From: Bacillota bacterium
GTDB taxonomy: Bacteria > Bacillota > Clostridia > Peptostreptococcales > Anaerovoracaceae
Assembly (NCBI GenBank): GCA_017417045.1
Contig: JAFPZZ010000031.1
Coordinates: 1-64,000 of the forward strand
Direction: 5' to 3'
Length of the DNA stretch: 64,000 nt
In this document: in pieces, positions 49,998-57,176 of the stretch
Position numbering within the stretch: position 1 is the stretch's first letter
How the letters are laid out: each line of letters starts with the position of its first letter
The notes under the pieces: model-generated
Databases searched by the model: none
What the model was told of the DNA's origin: nothing
What the model saw: only the letters and a program-made list of their open reading frames with translations
Translations under genes and position numbers: made by a program

Positions 49998-51221
49998 TCA
50001 GCCGGCTATGCCCTTCTCGCGGGCTCTTTTTATCAGAGCCGCCCTTATCCTTTGCATGACCCTGCGGAGCTCTTCGCTGCTGCCGGGAGTCCCGTGGACT
50101 ATGCGAAGAAAGCCCTCGCCCTGCTCCCCGTAGAACGCGCCCGAATTGACGGCTGCCCCGGCCTCGTTCATGAGATATGCCGCGACCTCGTCCGAGCTTC
50201 CGAGCGCCGAGACGTCTATCCAGCTTAGGAAGCCCGACTCGGGCTTTAGAAGCGAAGTCCCTGGTATGTCCTTCAGGGCCTCGTAGGCTATATCCCTGCG
50301 CCTGAGATGCTCTGCGGCGTAAGCCTTCAAAAACTCCCTGTTTTTGAGGGCGGCTATCGCTCCCGCCTGAGCGGCGCTGTTGGTCGCGCCTATTACTGAG
50401 ACAGCCGTGCCGTGCAGCTTGTCCATTATCCTGTCGTCCGCGATGATGTAGCCCACCCTGAAACCGCTGAGCCCCATACCCTTGGACAGGGAACAGACCG
50501 TCAGAGTCCTCTCCCACATCCCGGGAAGGGACGCTATCGCCGTCATCTCGAGCCCGTCGAATACGGGAAACTCGAAGGCCTGGTCTGCTACGCATACCAG
50601 GTCGTTCCTCACGATGAAACGGGCGAGCCCCTCCAGCCACTCCCTGCGGTAGACAGTAGTCGTCGGGTTATTGGGATTCGTCAGGACCACCATCTTGGTC
50701 TTCTCGCTGAGGCGCTTTTCGAACTCCTCTATTGGGGGATGGTAGCAATCCTTCGCGAAGGAGGGTATCCTCACGGGAACGCCCCCGCATATCTCCGCGT
50801 TCTGTAAGTTGTTCGGATAGCTGGGATCTATCACCATCACCTCGTCGCCCTTTTCGATGAAGGGCAGCATGGCGAAAAAGAGCCCCGAATCCGAGCCTGG
50901 CGTCACGATGAGGTTCCTCATCGGATCTACCTCCAGCCCGTCGTACTCCTTTATGAACTTCGCGAGCTCGCGCTTGAGCTCGGGGCTTCCTATGGGCATA
51001 GTGTAGTGCACGCCCTCGCCGCTTCTGAGCGAGCGGACCGCGGCCTCGATGACGTGCTCCGGATAAGAGCTTCCAGAGTAAAATGGATCGGCCCAGCTCA
51101 TGAGCTGGATGCCGTTCTCCTTCAGCGCGCTGACGGCGTCGCCAACGTCGGCCTTGCCGACCTCGCCGAAGAGTCCGCCCTCAGCCTTTTTAAAGGCCGG
51201 AGTCATTTTATCGATGATCAC
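49998..51221 (-). CDS. PLP-dependent class I/II aminotransferase
   Basis: A 407-residue fold-type I aminotransferase. VTPGSDSGLFFAML is the cofactor phosphate loop, VVLTNPNNPTTTVYRREWL the N-P-x-N-P-T motif, VADQAFEFPVFDG the Asp that pairs with the pyridine N, and CSLSKGMGLSGFRVGYIIAD carries the PLP lysine. It resembles aspartate/aromatic or bifunctional beta-lyase types, and the substrate is open. The start is GTG at 51221 with GGGAGAG 7 bases before it. The GTGA overlaps the stop of the flavodoxin-like gene, so the two are translationally coupled. Confidence 0.88.
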   Translation of the reverse strand: MIIDKMTPAFKKAEGGLFGEVGKADVGDAVSALKENGIQLMSWADPFYSGSSYPEHVIEAAVRSLRSGEGVHYTMPIGSPELKRELAKFIKEYDGLEVDPMRNLIVTPGSDSGLFFAMLPFIEKGDEVMVIDPSYPNNLQNAEICGGVPVRIPSFAKDCYHPPIEEFEKRLSEKTKMVVLTNPNNPTTTVYRREWLEGLARFIVRNDLVCVADQAFEFPVFDGLEMTAIASLPGMWERTLTVCSLSKGMGLSGFRVGYIIADDRIMDKLHGTAVSVIGATNSAAQAGAIAALKNREFLKAYAAEHLRRRDIAYEALKDIPGTSLLKPESGFLSWIDVSALGSSDEVAAYLMNEAGAAVNSGAFYGEQGEGFLRIVHGTPGSSEELRRVMQRIRAALIKRAREKGIAG

Positions 51222-51730
51222 TTTATGCTCTCTCCCAGCTTTCTCGCCGCGTCGTTATCGTTGAGCACCTCTCCGAGGCTGCTCCAGCCGGTCCAGCGCA
51301 GCAGATTGACGTACCAGGTATCGACCTCGTCTATCTTCGAGCCTCCCGAGGTGAGAAGAAGCGCGGTCTTCTTGGGATATGCCTTGGCAGAGTCTCCGCG
51401 TAGGGCGGCGTAGATGCGGTCCACCGCAGTCTTCAGCGTTCCGGTGATGTCCCAGAAATAGACCGGGGAGGCGAACACTACGACGTCGGAATCCCAGTAC
51501 TCGTGATAGATCTCGGACATATCGTCCCTCTGAGCGCAGGGTTCGGCCTTGCCCGGCTCGTTCTTTGCGCAGGCCTGACAGTCAAGGCAGCCTTTGATGT
51601 TCATCCTCTGGAGATAGAACTCCCTGACCTCGTTCCCCGAGGACTCTGCGCCCTCTGTGAAGGCCTTTATTAGCGCCGCGGTATTGCCGTTCTTCTTCCC
51701 CGCGCCGTTGAGTATAAGTATCTTTTTCAT
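51218..51730 (-). CDS. Flavodoxin-fold NAD(P)H-dependent reductase with cysteine cluster
   Basis: A 170-residue flavodoxin-like protein. ILNGAGKKNGNTAALIKAF is the FMN-phosphate loop and VFASPVYFWDITGTLKTAVDRI the isoalloxazine loop. Between them is GCLDCQACAKNEPGKAEPC, a C-x2-C-x2-C-x10-C cluster. That resembles, with longer final spacing, the 4Fe-4S motif of iron-sulfur flavoproteins of anaerobes. Function could be electron transfer or quinone reduction. Strong ribosome site AAGGAGG. It shares an mRNA with the aminotransferase. The leader begins with a hairpin (51764-51781). Confidence 0.83.
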   Translation of the reverse strand: MKKILILNGAGKKNGNTAALIKAFTEGAESSGNEVREFYLQRMNIKGCLDCQACAKNEPGKAEPCAQRDDMSEIYHEYWDSDVVVFASPVYFWDITGTLKTAVDRIYAALRGDSAKAYPKKTALLLTSGGSKIDEVDTWYVNLLRWTGWSSLGEVLNDNDAARKLGESIK

Positions 51731-51763
51731 CTTCGGACCTCCTTGCTTTGGTTAATATGCTCT

Positions 51764-51781
51764 GCGGAAGCTGCGCTCCGC
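51764..51781 (-). promoter_or_regulatory. 5' hairpin of the flavodoxin-like mRNA
   Basis: GCGGA...TCCGC pairs on the minus strand right at the predicted transcription start (51781). It may protect the 5' end. On the plus strand the same bases followed by TTTTTT look like a terminator, but no plus-strand gene ends here. Confidence 0.4.
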
Positions 51782-51787
51782 TTTTTT

Positions 51788-51796
51788 ATTATATCA
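51788..51796 (-). promoter_or_regulatory. Extended -10 promoter of the flavodoxin-aminotransferase operon
   Basis: On the minus strand TGA-TATAAT (-10 at 51788-51793). Confidence 0.5.
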
Positions 51797-51853
51797 TATC
51801 CAGCCCTCCTCTTTCGCTGCGGTCTCGGGCCCGGTCTTTATCTTTTCGCATCA

Positions 51854-51883
51854 AAAAAGACGTCCCTTTCGGGACGTCTTTTT
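51854..51883 (-). terminator. Terminator after tRNA-Gly
   Basis: AAAAAGACGTCCC pairs exactly with GGGACGTCTTTTT (13 bp) around TTTC. It begins only 5 bases past the tRNA's CCA. Confidence 0.9.
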
Positions 51884-51887
51884 CTGA

Positions 51888-51961
51888 TGGAGCAGATGAA
51901 GGGAATCGAACCCTCGACCGCAGCTTGGGAAGCTGCTGTTTTGCCATTAAACTACATCTGC
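51888..51961 (-). tRNA. tRNA-Gly (anticodon CCC)
   Basis: Read on the minus strand, acceptor arms GCAGATG and CATCTGC pair perfectly, with T as discriminator and CCA encoded. The D arm is GTTT/AAAAC. The anticodon stem GCAGC/GCTGC holds the loop TTCCCAA, anticodon CCC (51927-51929). The T arm is GAGGG-TTCGATT-CCCTT. The tRNA reads GGG glycine codons. It is a stand-alone gene with a terminator directly behind it and a TGA-TATACT promoter box upstream. Confidence 0.95.
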
Positions 51962-51999
51962 GCGCATATACGGCCGAAGTCCGGCTCATGTACTAGAGC

Positions 52000-52008
52000 A
52001 GTATATCA
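52000..52008 (-). promoter_or_regulatory. Extended -10 box upstream of tRNA-Gly
   Basis: On the minus strand TGA-TATACT (-10 at 52000-52005), about 40 bases before the mature tRNA. Confidence 0.4.
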
Positions 52009-52045
52009 CAAAGAAAGAGCGACTTCATCTAAAACTTCGCCCTTA

Positions 52046-52074
52046 TTGAAAAAAACTTCCCGGAATGCTAAAAT
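52046..52074 (+). promoter_or_regulatory. Promoter of the DtxR/MntR-like gene
   Basis: TTGAAA (52046-52051), 17 bases ending TGC, TAAAAT (52069-52074). Predicted start near 52081 rules out the earlier in-frame ATG at 52065. Confidence 0.7.
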
Positions 52075-52094
52075 CGATCATCAGGAGAAAACGG

Positions 52095-52502
52095 ATGAGA
52101 AACTCGCGCGAAGATTATCTTGAGATGATGCTCAATCTCAAAAGAGAGAACGGATTCATAAGATCCGTAGATATTGCGTCGGGCCTTGGTATCACAAGGG
52201 CCAGCGTTTCTTATTCCGTCAAGAAGCTCAGGGAGAGCGGTCTCATCACCATGTCCGGAGACGGAATGATAGAGTTCACGCCTGAGGGCCAGGAGATCGC
52301 CGAGAGGACCATGTACCGCCATGAGATGCTGACCTCCATACTGATGTCCATGGGCGTCAGCGAGGATACCGCCTGCGACGACGCCTGCGCCATGGAGCAC
52401 ATCTTAAGCGAGGAGAGCTTCGATGCTCTCATGCGCTTCGCGAACACCCAGAGCCTCCCCGTACATCACCACGACTTCAAAAAACACATCCATCACGAGT
52501 AA
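52095..52502 (+). CDS. DtxR/MntR family metal-dependent regulator with His-rich tail
   Basis: A 135-residue two-domain DtxR-family protein of MntR size, without the SH3-like domain of DtxR. A winged helix with SVDIASGLGITRASVSYSVKKL comes first, then the dimer and metal domain with YRHEML and DACAMEHILS. Putative ligands D7, E10 (MntR-like), H76, C98, E101 and H102 can be aligned. The Cys at 98 is the DtxR/IdeR choice where MntR has Glu, so the site looks mixed. It ends VHHHDFKKHIHHE, six histidines that could hold extra metal. Start at 52095 after AGGAG. A TauE/SafE transporter gene follows 100 bases on. Confidence 0.86.
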   Translation: MRNSREDYLEMMLNLKRENGFIRSVDIASGLGITRASVSYSVKKLRESGLITMSGDGMIEFTPEGQEIAERTMYRHEMLTSILMSMGVSEDTACDDACAMEHILSEESFDALMRFANTQSLPVHHHDFKKHIHHE

Positions 52503-52604
52503 GCCGTATCCGGGCGTCCTTGCCCGCATCTAGGGCAAAAGCGCCATACCGCGCGGATCATGGCGTCACGGCCCTGCATCCCTCGCTCCGAAAGGAGAGT
52601 TTTT

Positions 52605-53330
52605 ATGAACGATCTTGCAGTCACCTCCCTCGCCGGCCTTCTGGCGGGGGTCATCAATTCTCTGACGGGTTTCGGCTCCGCCATAATACTCATGCTCTTC
52701 ATGCCGGGCATGCTGGGCATAACGGCGGGAGCCTCAGTCACCTCCTCGATCTGCATAGGCCTTAACGCGGTCACCGCGTGGCAATACAAGGGCAGCATCG
52801 TAAGGCGCATCAGCCTTATATGCTCCTTCTTCTACCTGCTGGTAAGCCTTACGATAATCAATTTCGTTGGAGACATGGATCTTCGGGCGCTCAGCGCGGG
52901 CTTCGGAGGATTCCTGCTCCTGCTCTCGCTGTATTTCCTCTTTTTCTCGAACAAGCTCGTACTCAGGGCTACCCTTCCTACGCTTATAATATGCGGCCTG
53001 CTGTCCGGCATAGGCGGAGGTCTCTTTTCAATAGGAGGTCCGCTGCTTGCCGTGGTATGCCTCAACGCTACAAGCTCCCGCGAGGAATACGTCGGGACGA
53101 TCCAGAGCGTATTCCTTATGACGGGCATCCCAAACTTCATTCTGAGGATAGCCAAGGGGCTCTATACCCCGAACATGATACCCCTCACCCTGTTCGGCTT
53201 CGCCTTCGCCCTCATAGGCAAGGCGCTGGGGAAAAAGCTCTCCGAGAAGATGGACGGGGCTACGCTCAAAAAGCTCATCTATCTATATATAGGCTTCGCG
53301 GGCGCGGTGAATATCATCAAGAATATCTAA
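52605..53330 (+). CDS. TauE/SafE (DUF81) family membrane transporter
   Basis: A 241-residue membrane protein with about eight hydrophobic segments. The two family repeats begin LAGLLAGVINSLTGFGSAIILM and ICGLLSGIGGGLFSIGGPLLAV, the G-x-G-G-G and GP motifs being typical. Family members move sulfite, sulfoacetate, taurine-derived anions or other organosulfur compounds. The substrate is unknown here, but the upstream metal-dependent regulator suggests control by metal status. Start at 52605 after AAAGGAG; the frame is open further upstream without conserved sequence. Confidence 0.86.
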   Translation: MNDLAVTSLAGLLAGVINSLTGFGSAIILMLFMPGMLGITAGASVTSSICIGLNAVTAWQYKGSIVRRISLICSFFYLLVSLTIINFVGDMDLRALSAGFGGFLLLLSLYFLFFSNKLVLRATLPTLIICGLLSGIGGGLFSIGGPLLAVVCLNATSSREEYVGTIQSVFLMTGIPNFILRIAKGLYTPNMIPLTLFGFAFALIGKALGKKLSEKMDGATLKKLIYLYIGFAGAVNIIKNI

Positions 53331-53356
53331 CCCGGAAGATGAGCTCAGATCAAAAC

Positions 53357-53379
53357 GGCCCCGCGTCTGACGCGGGGCC
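53357..53379. terminator. Bidirectional terminator between TauE/SafE and YczE-like genes
   Basis: GGCCCCGCGT (53357-53366) pairs with ACGCGGGGCC (53370-53379) around CTG. Minus strand: GTTTTG; plus strand: TTGCATTAT. Confidence 0.7.
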
Positions 53380-53443
53380 TTGCATTATAAAAAAACCGTT
53401 TATTATACAGCTTTCCGGCGGAACGCGGCGGGAAAGCACCCGT

Positions 53444-54118
53444 CTATGCCGCAGCCTTCTTAATTCTAAGAGCCTTTATCGTCTCTATTGCGTTCTCATG
53501 GACGACGTCCTTCGGGGAGAAGTGCACTATCCTGAAAACGAGGTTCATGATGGTGCCTCCAGCGATGAACACTATAAGGGTCCCGATGCCTATGGGCGCT
53601 CCGAGCAGCCATGCCGCGAAGGTCACTATCGCGGAAACGATTATGCTGACCGTTCCGTAGCCGAGCTTTTGGAGCTTCTTGTTGATCATGACCATCATGG
53701 TGTCCCTGGGGCCGCAGCCGAGCGCGGCTCCCATATATAGCACGCTTCCGATCGAGGAGATCAGCATGCTCACGAAGAGCATCAGCAGGCGCAGCACGTA
53801 GCTCTCCGGCTGCACGAATATCCCCGTCTCCAGCCAGAAATCCGTGAACCAGCCCACGAAGGTCGCGTTCATGAGCGATCCGAAGCCTATGGGCTGCCTG
53901 CAGAGCAGGTCTATCGCGATGATGATGTATGAGATCGCCGTGGCTACCTGGCCTACGGTCGCGGGGATGTGCAGGGCGATGCCCTGATTGAGCGCGGTCC
54001 ATGAGGCCGTTCCTATGGCGGCGGCGATCTGTATGGACGCGGACATCCCGAAGAGGCAGAGCCCGAGCATGAGTCTGGGCAGCCTGCTCAATCTGTTTTT
54101 AAGCACGTCGGTATTCAT
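53444..54118 (-). CDS. YczE/YitT-like integral membrane protein
   Basis: A 224-residue membrane protein with five or six hydrophobic segments (MLGLCLFGMSASIQIAAAIG, LLMLFVSMLISSIGSVLYMG, SIIVSAIVTFAAWLLGAPIG). The conserved GCGPRDTMMVMINKK lies mid-protein as in the YczE family. Some relatives affect surfactin production in Bacillus, but the molecular role is not known. The start I chose, ATG at 54118, has no Shine-Dalgarno site and lies only about 4 bases after the predicted transcription start, so it would be read from a nearly leaderless message. A TTG at 54157 is upstream of that point and unlikely. Confidence 0.78.
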   Translation of the reverse strand: MNTDVLKNRLSRLPRLMLGLCLFGMSASIQIAAAIGTASWTALNQGIALHIPATVGQVATAISYIIIAIDLLCRQPIGFGSLMNATFVGWFTDFWLETGIFVQPESYVLRLLMLFVSMLISSIGSVLYMGAALGCGPRDTMMVMINKKLQKLGYGTVSIIVSAIVTFAAWLLGAPIGIGTLIVFIAGGTIMNLVFRIVHFSPKDVVHENAIETIKALRIKKAAA

Positions 54119-54128
54119 AACATTTGGT

Positions 54129-54157
54129 ATTCTACGCCCGGCCATGCGTGAATGCAA
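54129..54157 (-). promoter_or_regulatory. Promoter of the YczE-like gene, almost no leader
   Basis: On the minus strand TTGCAT (54152-54157), 17 bases, TAGAAT (54129-54134). Predicted start near 54122. Confidence 0.55.
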
Positions 54158-54266
54158 GGTTTTTTGTTGAGATCACACCAAATATCGGGGCCTTCTTTCG
54201 GGAAAACTGCTCACCTTGTAAACCGAAGACGCTTTTGACGATGATCGGCCCATGCCGCAAAGAAAA

Positions 54267-54286
54267 GGCCCCTCTTACGAGGGGCC
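54267..54286 (-). terminator. Terminator after the DUF937 gene
   Basis: GGCCCCTC pairs with GAGGGGCC around TTAC. TTTTCTTT follows on the minus strand. Confidence 0.82.
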
Positions 54287-54324
54287 GGATCTGTCTTAAA
54301 GCTTATCAGGACTTTCAGACTGTT

Positions 54325-54987
54325 TTACTTCTTGCTCTTGAGGAGCAGGTTGGCTGCGGCGAGCACGTCGCTGGCGTCGATACCGTCGGAGAGGTCGATG
54401 CCGGTGCTGTTCTTAGTGCTCTTCTTGGAAGAGCCGGTGGCCTTCTTGGCAACGCTGGCTACGGCCGCGGCGGTGGCAGCGGTCTTGGCGAGTTTGGCGA
54501 TGTCCACATCTCCGAGGAGAGCGGTCATGAGATTGCCTACGTTGCTGGCGTTGGTGGTGGCAGCGGCCTTCTTGGTCTCGGTCTGGGCCTGCTGTCCGAG
54601 GAGGCTCATGAGCAGAGGAGCCGCGGCGGAGAGCACCTGGCCGGTGGCCTGAGTGCTGGTGCCGGTGGCCTTTGCTACCTGCTGAGTGGTGGCAGCGGTC
54701 TGCTGTCCGAGCAGGTGGCTGATGATCTTGGCGCCGTCCGCGAGATCTACGCCGTTCATGAAGGACGCCAGGTCGTTGGTGTTGTCCTTGGAGTGGTCGT
54801 TCAGAGCGGTCGCGAAGCTCTCAGCGGTCTGCTGGTTGGTGGCCTGCTGGGAGACACCGTTCATGAGGAGCGGAAGAGCCGCAGTCATGATCTTTGTGAT
54901 ATCGTCGGTATTGCTGCCGGTCTTGGAGCTCATTCCGGTAAGCGCGCCGGAGCTGAGCATGGTGTTCATAAGGGAAGTAAGATCCAT
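54325..54987 (-). CDS. DUF937 domain protein
   Basis: A 220-residue protein rich in Ala, Thr, Gln and Leu. It starts MDLTSLMNTMLSSGALTGMS and has two or three similar helices (MTAALPLLMNGVSQQATN, LSAAAPLLMSLLGQQAQT), the pattern of DUF937 repeats, then a Lys/Ser-rich stretch (ATGSSKKSTKNSTG). There is no signal peptide and no catalytic motif. Function is unknown. GGAGG lies before the ATG. It has its own terminator and is divergent from the PHP phosphatase gene. High codon uniformity and a clean ribosome site suggest good expression. Confidence 0.8.
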   Translation of the reverse strand: MDLTSLMNTMLSSGALTGMSSKTGSNTDDITKIMTAALPLLMNGVSQQATNQQTAESFATALNDHSKDNTNDLASFMNGVDLADGAKIISHLLGQQTAATTQQVAKATGTSTQATGQVLSAAAPLLMSLLGQQAQTETKKAAATTNASNVGNLMTALLGDVDIAKLAKTAATAAAVASVAKKATGSSKKSTKNSTGIDLSDGIDASDVLAAANLLLKSKK

Positions 54988-55015
54988 TTATTTATCCTCC
55001 AGTTGTCATATGCGA

Positions 55016-55044
55016 TTGAAAATACGCTTTCACGCAAATATAAT
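55016..55044 (+). promoter_or_regulatory. Promoter of the PHP phosphatase-racemase operon
   Basis: TTGAAA (55016-55021), 17 bases, TATAAT (55039-55044). The leader of about 47 bases is T-rich and lacks a Shine-Dalgarno site. Confidence 0.7.
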
Positions 55045-55097
55045 TGTATCATAAATTATGAAACTGCAAGATTTTTTTTGTTTTTTGGGTCATAGAC

Positions 55098-55850
55098 ATG
55101 CTCAATAATTATCATATGCACACATACCGCTGCGGCCATGCCGTCGGCACGGAAAGAGAAATGGCCCTGGCGGCGTCCGCAAACGGACTCAGGACAGCCG
55201 GCTTTTCCGATCACAGCCCCTTCCCCGGCGTCCCCGCCTCGAGCGTAAGGATGGCTCCGGAGGAGATAGGCGAATACGTGGAGAACGTCCTCGCTATGAA
55301 GGAGGAGCTAAAGGGAAAGACCGATATACTGCTCGGCTTCGAACTGGAGTACTTCGAGCCGTATTTCCCGAAAGTCATGAAGATGTACGAGAAGTATCCT
55401 GTGGAATACCTGCTGCTCGGACAGCACTACCTCGGAGACGATCCCTACGGGCACTACGTGGGGCGTCCCTGCGGAGAAGCCGAACTGACCCAGTACGTCG
55501 ACCAGTCCATAGAGGGCATGAATACCGGAGTATATCTCTACTTCGCGCACCCCGACCTCCCATTCTTCATAGGGCCGGACGACTATTACAGGCGCGAGAT
55601 GACCCGCCTCTGCGAAGCCGCGGCAAGGCTCGACATGCCGCTCGAGATAAACATACTGGGTATGAGGACGGGACGCAATTATCCAAACGAGGCCTTCTGG
55701 GAGATAGCCGGAAAGGTCGGAAACCGCGTCGTGCTTGGGCTCGACGCCCACTCCCCCGAAGGTACGAAGGACGAGGCCTCGGAAAAGAAGGCCTGCGAAT
55801 GGGCCGAGAGATTCGGCTTCACCATCGAGACCGAGCTGAAGCTGAAGTGA
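55098..55850 (+). CDS. PHP-domain phosphatase, histidinol-phosphatase-like
   Basis: A 250-residue PHP protein. NNYHMHTYRCGH gives the first His ligands, FSDHSPF the next, LGFELEYF the Glu, LLLGQHYLG and FAHPDLPF further His, and VVLGLDAHSP the last Asp-x-His. The layout matches HisJ-type histidinol phosphatases, but many related PHP proteins act on other phosphates and no other his genes are near. The ATG at 55098 has no recognisable ribosome site; a T-rich run (TTTTTTGGGTC) precedes it. An ornithine-racemase-like gene starts 8 bases after the stop. Confidence 0.83.
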   Translation: MLNNYHMHTYRCGHAVGTEREMALAASANGLRTAGFSDHSPFPGVPASSVRMAPEEIGEYVENVLAMKEELKGKTDILLGFELEYFEPYFPKVMKMYEKYPVEYLLLGQHYLGDDPYGHYVGRPCGEAELTQYVDQSIEGMNTGVYLYFAHPDLPFFIGPDDYYRREMTRLCEAAARLDMPLEINILGMRTGRNYPNEAFWEIAGKVGNRVVLGLDAHSPEGTKDEASEKKACEWAERFGFTIETELKLK

Positions 55851-55857
55851 GAGCCGC

Positions 55858-56961
55858 ATGGAAGGATATACTTCTTATAAAAACGATACGCTATGCAGCG
55901 GCACGCATCTGACGGCCGACCTGGATAAGATAAGATACAACGCCGCCAAGACCGCGGAGCTGTGCCGAGCCCACGGTATAGCTCCCGTCGCCGTGACGAA
56001 GGGCTTCGCGGCCGATCCGGCCATAGTTCGGGCGATCGTGGACGGAGGAATTGAAAAGCTCGCGGACGCGCGCGTAGAAAACGTCAGAAAGCTGCGCGAA
56101 GCCGGCTTCGATAACCACATGACCCTGATCCGTATACCCATGCTCAGCCAGGCGGACGAGGTCGTCTCGCTCTGCGAGTGCAGCCTCGTATCGGAGCTGC
56201 GCACGATGGAGGCGCTGTCTGAGGCAGCTCTTAAGCAGGGCAAGACCCATGAAGTCGTACTCATGATAGACGTGGGGGATCTCCGCGAAGGAGTCTTCCC
56301 TGAAGAAGCTCCCGCCCTGATGGAGGCCGCCATGGAGCTCCCCGGGATCTGCGTCGCCGGGGTCGGAAGCAACGTGGGATGCTACGGGGGCGTCGTCCCC
56401 TCCGAAGAGAATATAAAGGCGCTGTGCGATACGGCCGAAGAGCTCTCCTCCATCGCGGGACATCCGCTTGAGACCGTCTCCGGCGGCGCCACTTCGGCGC
56501 TTACGATGATGGCTGCGGGCAGCCTTCCTAAGGCCGTCAACCAGCTTCGCGTGGGAGAAGGCATAATACTCGGCACCGACAGCGTGAACGGCATCGATAT
56601 ACCTTGGCTGAAGGGGGACGCCTTCATTCTGCGCGCCGAGATCATAGAGCTCTCAAGCAAGCCGACCGTCCCCATAGGCAAACGCGGCTCCTTCCACTTC
56701 GGTGAGAAGAAGGAATTCACCGACCGCGGGATACGCCGCCGCGCCATAGTCGCCCTTGGAGAGCAGGATGTCCCGGCTTCGGGCGTCATGCCCGTGGACC
56801 CGGACATAACGATACTCGGAGCAAGCTCGGATCACATGATACTGGACGTCGAAGACAGCGCCGGCAGCTTCGAAGTCGGCGGCCTGATCGACCTCAGGCT
56901 AGACTACCACGGTCTGCTCGGGGCGTTTACGTCGGGGTATATCCCGAAGGTATACCTCTAA
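55858..56961 (+). CDS. orr: Ornithine racemase-like PLP enzyme (alanine racemase N-terminal fold)
   Basis: A 367-residue fold-type III PLP enzyme. From memory it tracks the ornithine racemase of Clostridium sticklandii closely: RIPMLSQADEVV, VVLMIDVGDLREGVFPEE, VSGGATSAL, NQLRVGEGIILGTDS, PIGKRGSFHFGEKKEF, RAIVALGEQDVPASGVMPVD and LGASSDHMILDVED. PLP would bind K48 in AVTKGF. That enzyme makes D-ornithine for amino-acid fermentation, but no D-ornithine aminomutase genes are in the window, so substrate is inferred. It has about 11 extra N-terminal residues. Co-transcribed with the PHP phosphatase gene. Confidence 0.82.
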   Translation: MEGYTSYKNDTLCSGTHLTADLDKIRYNAAKTAELCRAHGIAPVAVTKGFAADPAIVRAIVDGGIEKLADARVENVRKLREAGFDNHMTLIRIPMLSQADEVVSLCECSLVSELRTMEALSEAALKQGKTHEVVLMIDVGDLREGVFPEEAPALMEAAMELPGICVAGVGSNVGCYGGVVPSEENIKALCDTAEELSSIAGHPLETVSGGATSALTMMAAGSLPKAVNQLRVGEGIILGTDSVNGIDIPWLKGDAFILRAEIIELSSKPTVPIGKRGSFHFGEKKEFTDRGIRRRAIVALGEQDVPASGVMPVDPDITILGASSDHMILDVEDSAGSFEVGGLIDLRLDYHGLLGAFTSGYIPKVYL

Positions 56962-57082
56962 GTCCGGATGTTTAAGACACCATATAAAGCCGGTTCTTAA
57001 AGCTTACAGACCAGATCTCCGGTACTTCTAAAGCTTCCTCAAACCGACGGCATCTGGAAGACCCCTACCCTTATATGCCAAA

Positions 57083-57114
57083 ACGCAGGCACAGCCTAAT
57101 GCTCATGCCTGCGT
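57083..57114. terminator. Bidirectional terminator after the racemase gene
   Basis: ACGCAGGCA (57083-57091) pairs with TGCCTGCGT (57106-57114). CTTTTAG follows on plus and TTTTGGC on minus. It serves the convergent racemase and AAA genes. Confidence 0.8.
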
Positions 57115-57176
57115 CTTTTAGATCTTTTGATCGCCGCAGATAGACCCGCTTGGGTCTCCGCGGAGGCTCATGCCGC

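Noticed and set aside
51764-51790. A plus-strand rho-independent terminator
   Set aside because: No plus-strand gene lies upstream within reach. The bases are better explained as a 5' hairpin and promoter of the minus-strand flavodoxin-like gene.
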